A DNA stretch of 64,000 nt from Shimia sediminis. GTDB taxonomy: Bacteria > Pseudomonadota > Alphaproteobacteria > Rhodobacterales > Rhodobacteraceae. The stretch lies in contig NZ_RYZK01000003.1 of the NCBI RefSeq assembly GCF_003990645.1, positions 124,001 through 188,000 on the forward strand. Direction: 5' to 3'. The notes under the pieces are model-generated. The model was not told where the DNA came from and made no database searches. It saw only the letters and a list, made by a program, of their open reading frames with translations. This document shows positions 8,765 to 16,155 of the stretch, piece after piece (the stretch's first letter is position 1; each line of letters opens with the position of its first letter). Position numbers and translations under genes: made by a program.

Positions 8765-8778
8765 TTGAGGCAGATCAA
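8765..8778. promoter_or_regulatory. FNR/DNR-type binding box
   Basis: TTGAG-GCAG-ATCAA matches the FNR consensus TTGAT-N4-ATCAA at 9 of 10 positions. It sits 61 bases upstream of the Crp/Fnr start codon, a plausible activator position. The gene on the other side (the 8846-9220 VOC gene) ends here, so the box serves only the regulator. Confidence 0.7.
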
Positions 8779-8845
8779 GGCCGGCGAAAAATAGGGGCTT
8801 TACGCACTTGTTTGATTTTCTTTGGTGGGCAGATCGCTCCCAGCC

Positions 8846-9220
8846 TCAGGAAATAAATTTTTGAATTTCAATAGTATAGCCACTCGGGTCTTCGCAGAAG
8901 AAACTGTAGATGCCGAAGCGTTCCAGCTTTTCCGGCGGCCCTTTCACTGTGGTCCCTGCGGCAACCAGACGGTCATACCAGCCGTCCACGTCGTCCGTCA
9001 GCAGGGTGATCATGCTGCCCGCTGGCTCGACCACCCGATCCTCAAACGCCGTACACACGCCGATCTTTGCGCCGGGCAGGGGTTCGAAAATCACCGCCGC
9101 CCCGGCATCGCGCCACACGGGCAATCCCAGCGCGTCGCGGTAAAAGGCCACCGAGGCCACAAGGTCATGCGTGTAGACCCAGGTGATCTGGCCCGTAATC
9201 TGGCCCGTTATCTCCATCAT
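8846..9220 (-). CDS. VOC family protein (glyoxalase-like)
   Basis: A protein of about 124 residues with a single glyoxalase-like domain: WVYTHDLVASVAFYRDALGLPVWRD at the N-terminus and GIYSFFCEDPSGYTIEIQKF at the C-terminus, the usual pattern ending with a Glu ligand. I place the start at ATG 9220, where it overlaps the MFS gene stop in an ATGA junction; the frame itself extends further upstream without a plausible start. It is therefore the second gene of an operon with the transporter. Substrate unknown. Confidence 0.75.
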   Translation of the reverse strand: MMEITGQITGQITWVYTHDLVASVAFYRDALGLPVWRDAGAAVIFEPLPGAKIGVCTAFEDRVVEPAGSMITLLTDDVDGWYDRLVAAGTTVKGPPEKLERFGIYSFFCEDPSGYTIEIQKFIS

Positions 9221-10443
9221 CCGCCCTCCTGTGGCAGGTCGCGTGCAGAGCGTTTGACACCCCACATCAACACCAGCGTGGTCATCACGAAATAGACCGC
9301 CACACCGATGTATTGCGGGCCCAGCTCAAGGCCCAGGTCAATCAGCACACCCGTCAATCCCGGCCCGATGGCCGATCCCAGCACCATCACCGCCGCCGCC
9401 AGCGCCTTGATCGCGCCGATATGGGCGGTGCCATAGAACTCGGCCCAAAAGGCATTGGGCAGCGTGGCATTGGCCCCGGCTGAAAGCGCAAAGAAAAACA
9501 GCCCCACAAACAGGCCCAGACTGCCGCCCGTCAGCGCAAAGAACAGGAACCCGATGGCCGCCGGGAACAGGTAAAACGGGATCAGCCGCGCGGTGCCAAG
9601 ACGGTCCAGTGCCCAGCCCGTGGCCACCATCGACCCGATCGACATGGCCGTGAACACCGGAAAAAACGCGACCAGCTGCACGTGGCTCATGCCCTTTAGG
9701 GCCGCGTAATGCACCTGATGGAAAAAGAACGCCGTGCCAAAGGCCGACATGCCCAGGATCGAAGGCACCATGACCCAGAACAAGGGATGGCGCAGGGCCT
9801 CGGTCCGTGTCCAATGCCGGTTCTGCATGCCGAGACTGGCGCTGCTCTCAATGAACTGACCCGGCGTGCGCTCTTTGCCCAGCAGCCACGCCAGCACCGG
9901 GATGCCCAACAGGCTGACCGCCGCCGCCACGGCCCACAAGAGGCGCCAGTCCACAACCACCATCAGCGCCACGAACAACACCGGCAGCAACGCCTCTCCC
10001 AGCGAAAACCCGAGGTTCGCCACCGACAGGGCCCGTCCCCGCGTGGCCACGAACCAGCGCGCCATGGCGACCACCGCGATATGGGTGCTCATGCCCTGCC
10101 CAAAGAACCGCAGGGCAAAGATCACCCCCACCAGCGCCCAGGCCCATTGGTTGGTCGCCATCACCAGACAGGCCAGGGCCAGCCCCATCAGGATCACCGG
10201 CCCCAACACCCGCACCCGGAAATGATCCGTCAGCACGCCCGCCCAGATCATCACCACCGCCGAGACACTGGTGCCGATCATATAGATGCCACCCCATTCC
10301 CCGTGGCTCAGCCCAAATTCCGCGCGAATTTCCCCGGCAAAGATGCTGATAAAAAACGTCTGCCCGAAACTGGACATGAACGTCATCAGGGCACCCGCCG
10401 CAAGGAACGGCGCATTGGCGCGAAGGAAACCATCTGCTCTCAT
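9217..10443 (-). CDS. MFS transporter
   Basis: A 408-residue inner-membrane protein with about twelve hydrophobic segments in two halves, joined by the hydrophilic linker LGKERTPGQFIESSASLGMQNRHWTRTEALRHP (about residues 190-222). The loop after the second helix (AGVLTDHFRVR) resembles the MFS motif A region. The FFHQVHYAALKGMS segment and general organisation recall the oxalate/monocarboxylate transporter group, but no substrate can be assigned. It is followed by a VOC gene with a four-base overlap. Confidence 0.82.
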   Translation of the reverse strand: MRADGFLRANAPFLAAGALMTFMSSFGQTFFISIFAGEIRAEFGLSHGEWGGIYMIGTSVSAVVMIWAGVLTDHFRVRVLGPVILMGLALACLVMATNQWAWALVGVIFALRFFGQGMSTHIAVVAMARWFVATRGRALSVANLGFSLGEALLPVLFVALMVVVDWRLLWAVAAAVSLLGIPVLAWLLGKERTPGQFIESSASLGMQNRHWTRTEALRHPLFWVMVPSILGMSAFGTAFFFHQVHYAALKGMSHVQLVAFFPVFTAMSIGSMVATGWALDRLGTARLIPFYLFPAAIGFLFFALTGGSLGLFVGLFFFALSAGANATLPNAFWAEFYGTAHIGAIKALAAAVMVLGSAIGPGLTGVLIDLGLELGPQYIGVAVYFVMTTLVLMWGVKRSARDLPQEGG

Positions 10444-10568
10444 GTCTCTGGCTTGCCTGTGGTTTCTTCACACCGCAAGCACAATCGCGACATGAGCTGC
10501 GACATGCGCGTTGCAGACCCCGGTGGAATAGGCTTACATCGCGCGAAACTTAACATGTGAGACAGGTC

Positions 10569-11444
10569 ATGGATTTCCGCGCAATTGGGATGGGGCTCTT
10601 GTTTGCCTTTATCTGGTCCTCGGCCTTTACCTCGGCGCGGATCATCGTGGCGGATGCGCCGCCTTTCGCCATCTCGGCCATCCGGTTTGCCATTGCCGGC
10701 ATCATCGGCGTCGCCATTGCCCGCGCGCTGGGCCAGACGTGGCATCTGACCCGTGACCAGTGGCGGGCGACGCTGATCTTTGGCCTCTGCCAAAACGCGC
10801 TTTATCTTGGCCTGAACTTTCTGGCCATGACCACGGTCGAGGCGTCCCTGGCTTCGATCGTAGCTTCGACCATGCCGCTGATCGTGGCCTTTATCGGCTG
10901 GGCCATCCTGCGTGAACGCCTGCGTCCGATGGCGGCCTTTGGCCTTGCCCTTGGGTTTGCGGGCGTGGTGATCATCATGGGCGCACGCATGGGGACCGGT
11001 GTTGATCTTCTTGGTCTTGCCTATTGCGTGATTGGCGCCATTGCGCTGGCGGTGGCCACGTTGATGGTGCGCGGCGCCTCGTCGGGTGGCAACATGATGA
11101 TGATCGTCGGCCTGCAGATGTTCGTCGGGGCCGCCGTGCTGTTCGTGGCCTCGCTGATCTTTGAAACCTGGGTGTTCAACTGGAACGCACGCATGCTGAC
11201 CGCGCTGACCTATACGATCCTCGCGCCGGGGCTGCTGGCGACGTGGATCTGGTTTGCCCTTGTGGCCCGTATCGGCGCGGTCAAGGCGGCGACCTTCCAC
11301 TTTCTCAACCCCTTTTTCGGGGTTGCTGTCGCGGCCGTGATCCTGGGCGAGGACCTGAGGATGATGGATGTCATCGGCGTTGTCATCATTGCCGCCGGTA
11401 TCCTTGCCGTGCAGCTTTCGAAACAATCCAACACGCCCAAGTGA
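10569..11444 (+). CDS. EamA (DMT) family transporter
   Basis: A roughly 291-residue inner-membrane protein with about ten hydrophobic segments and two EamA repeats (approximately 5-140 and 150-285). The repeats are marked by IVASTMPLIVAFIGWAILRERL at the end of the first and FHFLNPFFGVAVAAVILGEDL at the end of the second. ATG at 10569 gives MDFRAIG; a GTG at 10557 would add four residues. Drug/metabolite exporters of this group move amino acids or other small metabolites, but the substrate is unknown. It stands alone, divergent from the MFS gene. Confidence 0.83.
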   Translation: MDFRAIGMGLLFAFIWSSAFTSARIIVADAPPFAISAIRFAIAGIIGVAIARALGQTWHLTRDQWRATLIFGLCQNALYLGLNFLAMTTVEASLASIVASTMPLIVAFIGWAILRERLRPMAAFGLALGFAGVVIIMGARMGTGVDLLGLAYCVIGAIALAVATLMVRGASSGGNMMMIVGLQMFVGAAVLFVASLIFETWVFNWNARMLTALTYTILAPGLLATWIWFALVARIGAVKAATFHFLNPFFGVAVAAVILGEDLRMMDVIGVVIIAAGILAVQLSKQSNTPK

Positions 11445-11501
11445 TGACCTGTCAGAGGTCTTTGTACTGACAACACATTCCAAACGCGCCACACAAGGGG
11501 C

Positions 11502-12215
11502 ATGGAACTCGTCTTTGCCTATATCGCGGGGCTTCTGACCCTCATCAACCCTTGCGTTCTGCCGGTCCTGCCCATCGTTCTGGCCACATCGCTGCAGGCC
11601 AGCCGCCACGGGCCGCTGGTGTTGGCGGCAGGCATGAGCCTCAGTTTTGTGACCCTTGGCATGGCCGTGACCACCTTTGGCTATGCCCTTGGCCTGAATG
11701 AACAGGACATCGCCCGCGCCGGTGCGGTTCTGATGATCGGCTTTGGCCTGATCCTGCTGGTGCCACGTTTTTCCGCCGCGTTTTCCACCGCCACCGCCGG
11801 GGTCGCGGCCAGTGCAGACGCCGGTCTGGACACTGTCGACCGCAAAACCCTGCGTGGCCAGTTCCTTGGAGGCATGCTCTTGGGTGCGGTCTGGAGCCCT
11901 TGCGTCGGTCCCACCCTTGGCGGTGCCATCTCGCTGGCCAGTCAGGGGCAGAGCCTTGGATGGGCTGCGGCGATCATGGTGTTCTTTGCCCTTGGTGTGT
12001 CCACCATCATCCTTGCGCTGGGCTATGGCGCACGGTCCGCGCTGATGAAGCGTCAGGCCCTGATGCGCCGCATCGCCGTTGCCGCGCGCCCGGTGATGGG
12101 CATCGTCTTTGTCGCCGTTGGCCTGATGCTTTTGCTCAACGTCCACCACATGCTCGAGGCCTGGCTGCTGTCCGTGCTGCCTGCCTGGCTGATCGATCTT
12201 TCCGTATCCGTCTAA
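11502..12215 (+). CDS. ccdA: CcdA-type thiol-disulfide transporter (DsbD membrane domain family)
   Basis: A 237-residue membrane protein that passes reducing equivalents from cytosolic thioredoxin to the periplasm. Two conserved cysteines lie in the diagnostic motifs INPCVLP (C18) and WSPCVGP (C134), one in each repeat of the CcdA fold, with about six membrane segments. The thioredoxin-like gene next door starts 15 bases later and carries a Tat-like or Sec signal, so it is the likely periplasmic acceptor. Such pairs reduce cytochrome c maturation components or protect periplasmic cysteines; the final target is not visible here. Confidence 0.88.
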   Translation: MELVFAYIAGLLTLINPCVLPVLPIVLATSLQASRHGPLVLAAGMSLSFVTLGMAVTTFGYALGLNEQDIARAGAVLMIGFGLILLVPRFSAAFSTATAGVAASADAGLDTVDRKTLRGQFLGGMLLGAVWSPCVGPTLGGAISLASQGQSLGWAAAIMVFFALGVSTIILALGYGARSALMKRQALMRRIAVAARPVMGIVFVAVGLMLLLNVHHMLEAWLLSVLPAWLIDLSVSV

Positions 12216-12230
12216 ACAGGAGACCTACCC

Positions 12231-12644
12231 ATGAACCGTCGTGACTTTCTCATTCTGTCGACCGCAGCCGCCGTGGCCCTGCCCGGCGTTGCAGTGGCGG
12301 CAGCCAACTACACCCCCGGCCTCGTGCAAAAGCACCTTGATGCGGGCGACACCGTGTTTCTGGATTTCAAAACCGACTGGTGCACCACATGTGCCGCGCA
12401 GGAACGTGTCATCAATGCGCTGAAATCCGAGAATCCCGCCTACGAGAAAAACATCGTCTTCGTGGATGTCGACTGGGACGAGTATTCTGACGCCGACCTG
12501 TCCCGCGCCTTGAAAATTCCGCGCCGCTCGACCCTTGTCGTTCTAAAGGGCAAGGACGAATTGGGCCGCATCGTGGCCGGCACATCCAAGGCCGACATCA
12601 AGGCGCTGATGGACACCGCCCTGACCGCCGCGATGAGCGCCTGA
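12231..12644 (+). CDS. Periplasmic thioredoxin-family protein
   Basis: A 137-residue exported thioredoxin-fold protein. The N-terminus MNRRDFLILSTAAAVALPG has a twin-arginine-like or Sec signal followed by an AVAAA cleavage region. The active site is WCTTC (C51, C54) in LDFKTDWCTTCAAQ, and the cis-proline loop IPRRSTLVV is present. Preceded by AGGAG and 15 bases behind ccdA, it should receive electrons from CcdA. It resembles the C-terminal domain of DsbD carried as a separate protein. Three palindromes in the region after its stop may terminate or regulate. Confidence 0.85.
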   Translation: MNRRDFLILSTAAAVALPGVAVAAANYTPGLVQKHLDAGDTVFLDFKTDWCTTCAAQERVINALKSENPAYEKNIVFVDVDWDEYSDADLSRALKIPRRSTLVVLKGKDELGRIVAGTSKADIKALMDTALTAAMSA

Positions 12645-12662
12645 TCGCCCGATTCCAGTGAA

Positions 12663-12747
12663 ATACCCATGTTGTACAACTTGGGTATACCCCCTGAAAA
12701 ATGTTGTACAACATGGGCAGTGGCCCGAAAAAATGTTGTACAACTTG
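12663..12747. promoter_or_regulatory. Three GTTGTACAAC palindromes at exact 32-bp spacing
   Basis: The 10-base perfect palindrome GTTGTACAAC occurs at 12671-12680, 12703-12712 and 12735-12744, so centres are exactly 32 bases apart, about three helical turns. The shared flanks give ATGTTGTACAAC[TA]TGG. The first copy sits in a 26-base near-perfect inverted repeat (ATACCCA...TGGGTAT, 12663-12688). The array begins 18 bases after the thioredoxin stop and ends about 75 bases before the next start codon. Helically phased identical sites are typical of cooperative repressor operators; the factor is unknown. TTGTACAA-like sites are seen with some GntR-family regulators, which is only a hint. Confidence 0.7.
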
Positions 12748-12820
12748 GTCATTTTGCGGAATCCGGCCCGCCAGGTTAACAAATCCTTGCCAGCCCGCCG
12801 TGGGCCGCTACGCTTGCGCC

Positions 12821-13810
12821 ATGGCCCGAGAAAACCCACATCGCCCGTTCACGCCAGACCCCGAACAGATGGCTGTGTTCCCCGAGATTTCGGGGAATGA
12901 CGTCAACGGACTGGGCGAGGAAACGCCCCGGCCTGTGCGCATGATCTACTGGGCGCCGAACCCGCCAGACATCCCGCATGGCGATCTGCAGATGTACTTT
13001 TATGGCCAAAGCGCCAAAGTCCCTGCCTTTGCCGAGGCCCGCGCCAAACGGCAAGAGGTTCTTGACGCGCCCCTGCCTGCTGTCGCGCCTGAGATTGTGC
13101 AAAACAGTCCCGAGGGATGGACTAACTCACTGACACAATTCATTGAATCTGGGGATTGCGAACTCGCTGGCGTGGCCGAAGTGCGCGGTGATTGGATCAT
13201 GGAAGGCCACGAGATCACCCAGTCTCGCGTCATTGTTCTGGGCGTTGTGCACGATTATGGCGAAATATCACAAGCGCCCGATCCTGCCGCCGGGCTTGAG
13301 GTCATGGCGCAATATGGCCGTGCCGCCGCCGCTGCCAAGACCGTCGCAGGCTGGCTGCGCGAACAGGGCTGGGACGCCGAACCGATCACCGGCCCGATGT
13401 CCGGCGCGCTTTTGATGATCCCCGCAGCCCTTTCCGCGGGGTTTGGCGAATTGGGCAAACACGGCTCGATCATCAACCCCACCTATGGCTCTTCCTTCCG
13501 CCTCTCCGCCGTCCTCACCAACGCCCCCTTCGCCCCAACCCCGGCCGTGGATGCGGGCATCGATGGGTTTTGCGCCAGCTGCAAAATCTGCGAAGACGCC
13601 TGTCCGCCAGAGGCGATATTTCAGGAAAAACAAATGGTTAGAGGAAAGTCAAAGTGGTACGTCAACTTTGACAAATGCCTGCCGTTCTTCAACCAGACCC
13701 ATGGCTGTGCGATCTGTATCGCGGTCTGTCCGTGGTCCCGGCCCGGCGTCGGACCCAACCTTGCCGCCAAGCTCGCGCGGCGAGCCGAGCGGCTCGAAAA
13801 CGAAGGTTAG
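12821..13810 (+). CDS. 4Fe-4S dicluster protein of the reductive dehalogenase/QueG-like superfamily
   Basis: A 329-residue protein. The C-terminal third has a bacterial ferredoxin-type double cluster: C251-x2-C254-x2-C257-x3-C261-P and C286...C296-x2-C299-x3-C303-P. Upstream, GELGKHGSIINPTYGSSFRLSAVLT resembles the segment before the clusters in reductive dehalogenases and epoxyqueuosine reductases, which bind a corrinoid. No Tat signal is present, unlike respiratory RdhA, and it is short for RdhA. The start ATG 12821 (MARENPH) was chosen because the frame upstream runs into the palindrome array. It converges on an anSME-type radical SAM gene with a 3-base overlap of the ends. Substrate unknown; cobalamin dependence is inference. 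Confidence 0.7.
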   Translation: MARENPHRPFTPDPEQMAVFPEISGNDVNGLGEETPRPVRMIYWAPNPPDIPHGDLQMYFYGQSAKVPAFAEARAKRQEVLDAPLPAVAPEIVQNSPEGWTNSLTQFIESGDCELAGVAEVRGDWIMEGHEITQSRVIVLGVVHDYGEISQAPDPAAGLEVMAQYGRAAAAAKTVAGWLREQGWDAEPITGPMSGALLMIPAALSAGFGELGKHGSIINPTYGSSFRLSAVLTNAPFAPTPAVDAGIDGFCASCKICEDACPPEAIFQEKQMVRGKSKWYVNFDKCLPFFNQTHGCAICIAVCPWSRPGVGPNLAAKLARRAERLENEG

Positions 13811-15012
13811 CGCGCCGCGTCCGCCGCCGGTCTGCCAGCCTGCAGCGTGCGCACCATGCGCTGCATCCGCTCGCCAGCGTGGCGGAAGAACATCGTGTAG
13901 CTCTCGCAGAAATAGTTGTGCCCCGCCTCACCATCTTTGGACGTGGCAAAGCGCTGTTTCGGACAGCCGCCGTTACAGGCAAAGCGGAATTGGCAGGACT
14001 GGCATTGCTGGGTCAGATCGGTCTTTTTCGCCTGACCAAAATCCTCCATCCGATCCGTCCAGACCATCTCGCGCAGTGGATTTTCCATAATGTTTCCAAG
14101 ACGATACTCGGGGTAAACAAAATGGTCACAGGCATAAAGACTGCCGTCATGTTCCACCGCCAGCCCGTTGCCGCAGGTCTCGGCATAGACACAAAGCGTG
14201 CTGGGCATGCCCATCCAAAGCCCCAGTTGCACATCGAAATACTGCACAAAAATCTTGCCGATGTCGTTGGCCCACCAGGTGTCAAAGACGTCACACAGGA
14301 ACTTGCCATAGGCGCGCGGGCTGACGCTCCACTTGGTCACGGTGTTGCCGGGGTCCATGTCCACCTGCGGTGCTGCCGCCAGCCCGTCACCGGTGGCTGC
14401 GTTGCGCTCGGCGATTGGAATGAACTGGATAAAGTCGATCCCTAAGCTCTTGATAAACTTGTAAACTTCTTTGCCTTTACCGCCGTTGCCCCGATTCACA
14501 ACTGTCAGGGCGTTATGCTCAACCTCGTGACGTTGCAGCACCTCAAGCCCACGCATCACTGAGTCAAAAGTGGGCCGTTGTTGACGGTCAACCCGATAGC
14601 GATCATGCACTTTCTTGGGTCCATCAATGCTGATCCCAACAAGAAAGTTGTTTTCTTTCAGGAAGGTACCCCAGTCATCATCCAACAAGATTCCGTTGGT
14701 CTGAAAGGCGTTGGTGACCTTCACCCCCTTGGGCGTATGCTTTTGTTGCAGCGCCACGATCTTGCGAAAGTGATCGACGCCCAACATCGTCGGCTCACCC
14801 CCCTGCCAGGCAAAAGGCACCTCGGCCATGCCGCCCTCGAGCGAGGTTTCAATCAGCTGCCGGATATAGGTCTCCAGCACGTCATCGCCCATCTTGAATT
14901 TCTTCTCCTGCGGAAATTGTTTTTCCTTTTCAAGGTAATAACAATACTCGCAAGCGATGTTACAGCGCGGCCCCATTGGTTTGGCCATGATGTGAAAGGG
15001 TTTCGGGTGCAT
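13807..15012 (-). CDS. Radical SAM/SPASM protein, anaerobic sulfatase maturase-like (anSME)
   Basis: A 401-residue radical SAM enzyme. The S-adenosylmethionine cluster motif is C17-NIA-C21-EY-C24 in GPRCNIACEYCYY. The C-terminal SPASM region carries many cysteines: CVYAETCGNGLAVEHDGSLYACDHF and CQSCQFRFACNGGCPKQRF. This organisation matches anSME, which oxidises an active-site Cys or Ser of sulfatases to formylglycine. ATG at 15012 (MHPKPFHIMAKP) is the conserved start region; the frame extends upstream through the dapA terminator. No sulfatase is in the window. It converges with a reductive-dehalogenase-like Fe-S gene, so another protein-modifying role is possible. Confidence 0.85.
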   Translation of the reverse strand: MHPKPFHIMAKPMGPRCNIACEYCYYLEKEKQFPQEKKFKMGDDVLETYIRQLIETSLEGGMAEVPFAWQGGEPTMLGVDHFRKIVALQQKHTPKGVKVTNAFQTNGILLDDDWGTFLKENNFLVGISIDGPKKVHDRYRVDRQQRPTFDSVMRGLEVLQRHEVEHNALTVVNRGNGGKGKEVYKFIKSLGIDFIQFIPIAERNAATGDGLAAAPQVDMDPGNTVTKWSVSPRAYGKFLCDVFDTWWANDIGKIFVQYFDVQLGLWMGMPSTLCVYAETCGNGLAVEHDGSLYACDHFVYPEYRLGNIMENPLREMVWTDRMEDFGQAKKTDLTQQCQSCQFRFACNGGCPKQRFATSKDGEAGHNYFCESYTMFFRHAGERMQRMVRTLQAGRPAADAAR

Positions 15013-15070
15013 GCTGTCCTCGGTGCGCGGTGGTTCGCTACATCTAGGGTCAAACCACGGTTCAGGCAAA

Positions 15071-15099
15071 AGAAAAAGGCCTGCGCGTGGCAGGCCTTT
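15071..15099 (-). terminator. Intrinsic terminator of dapA
   Basis: On the minus strand, AAAGGCCTG - 7-base loop - CAGGCCTTT followed by TTCTTTT. It starts 24 bases after the dapA stop and lies about 60 bases upstream of the anSME start, separating the two same-strand genes. Confidence 0.85.
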
Positions 15100-15122
15100 G
15101 ATAGCGTCGAGAGACTTTGACC

Positions 15123-15995
15123 TCAGATCAGGCCGGCATGGGCCATGGCAGCGTCGATCTGCGCTTTGACGCCATCGCTCAGACCCACCAGGGGCAGGCG
15201 GACCTCTTCGTTGCACAGGCCCAGTTTCGACATCGCGTATTTCGCGCCGACCAGACCCGGCTCGGCAAAGATCGCAATGTGCAATGGCATCAGTTTGTCC
15301 TGATATTCCAGTGCCTTGGTGAAATCTCCAGCCAGGGTTGCTGCCTGGAACTCGGCGCAGAGTTTCGGCGCCACGTTGGCGGTGACCGAGATGCAGCCAA
15401 CACCGCCGTGGGCGTTGAAACCAAGCGCGGTGGCGTCTTCGCCCGAGAGCTGGATGAAATCCGTGCCACAGGTGATGCGCTGCTGCGGGACGCGCGCCAG
15501 ATCACCGGTTGCGTCCTTTACACCGGCGATGCGCGGCAGCGCGGCCAGTTCGCCCATGGTCTCGGGCGACATGTCGACAACCGAACGACCGGGGATATTG
15601 TAGATGATGATCGGCAGGTTGCAGCAGTCGTGCACAGCGGTGAAATGCGCCACCAACCCGCGCTGGGTCGGCTTGTTGTAGTAGGGGGTCACCACAAGGA
15701 TACCATCCGCGCCCGCTTTTTCAGCGGCTTGCGCCAGACGCATGGACTCCAGCGTGTTGTTGGACCCGGCCCCGGCGATCACCGGCACACGGCCAGCGGC
15801 GGCGCGCACAACGGTATCCACAACCGCGTCGTGTTCTTCGTGTGTCAGCGTGGGGCTTTCGCCCGTGGTGCCGACAGGCACAAACCCGGTCGACCCTTCG
15901 CCGATATGCCACTCGACCAGCTTCTTGAGCGTTTCCAAATCCAGCTCGCCGTTCGTGAACGGCGTGACGAGTGCGGGTAGAGACCCTTTGAACAT
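15123..15995 (-). CDS. dapA: 4-hydroxy-tetrahydrodipicolinate synthase
   Basis: Condenses pyruvate and aspartate semialdehyde in the first committed step of lysine and diaminopimelate synthesis. The 290 residues form one TIM-barrel of the DHDPS family: GTTGES (42-47), the proton-relay tyrosine in IIYNIPGR (Y132) and the Schiff-base lysine K160 in GVKDATGD. The ATG at 15995 is preceded by AAAGGAG. It is divergent from the lytic transglycosylase gene and ends at a clear terminator. Peptidoglycan is a shared theme with that neighbour and with the DapC-like gene at 38.4 kb. Confidence 0.94.
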   Translation of the reverse strand: MFKGSLPALVTPFTNGELDLETLKKLVEWHIGEGSTGFVPVGTTGESPTLTHEEHDAVVDTVVRAAAGRVPVIAGAGSNNTLESMRLAQAAEKAGADGILVVTPYYNKPTQRGLVAHFTAVHDCCNLPIIIYNIPGRSVVDMSPETMGELAALPRIAGVKDATGDLARVPQQRITCGTDFIQLSGEDATALGFNAHGGVGCISVTANVAPKLCAEFQAATLAGDFTKALEYQDKLMPLHIAIFAEPGLVGAKYAMSKLGLCNEEVRLPLVGLSDGVKAQIDAAMAHAGLI

Positions 15996-16155
15996 GACAC
16001 GCTCCTTTTCTTGCGGTGCTGGGCAGGACGCCCTTTGATGAACTCGCGCGGACCCTAGCGGCCCGATGCCGCCTTGCCAAGTTTGTGATTTGTCGGCAGG
16101 CTGAGTGGCATTTATTGATGGGTTCTATCCTTTGTCACATTGGAAATTGCAAGAC

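Noticed and set aside
12663-12747. Three repeats with regular spacing read as a minimal CRISPR array
   Set aside because: The repeated part is a short palindrome of about 10-16 bases with a 32-base period, far below the normal repeat-spacer size, and no cas gene is in the window.
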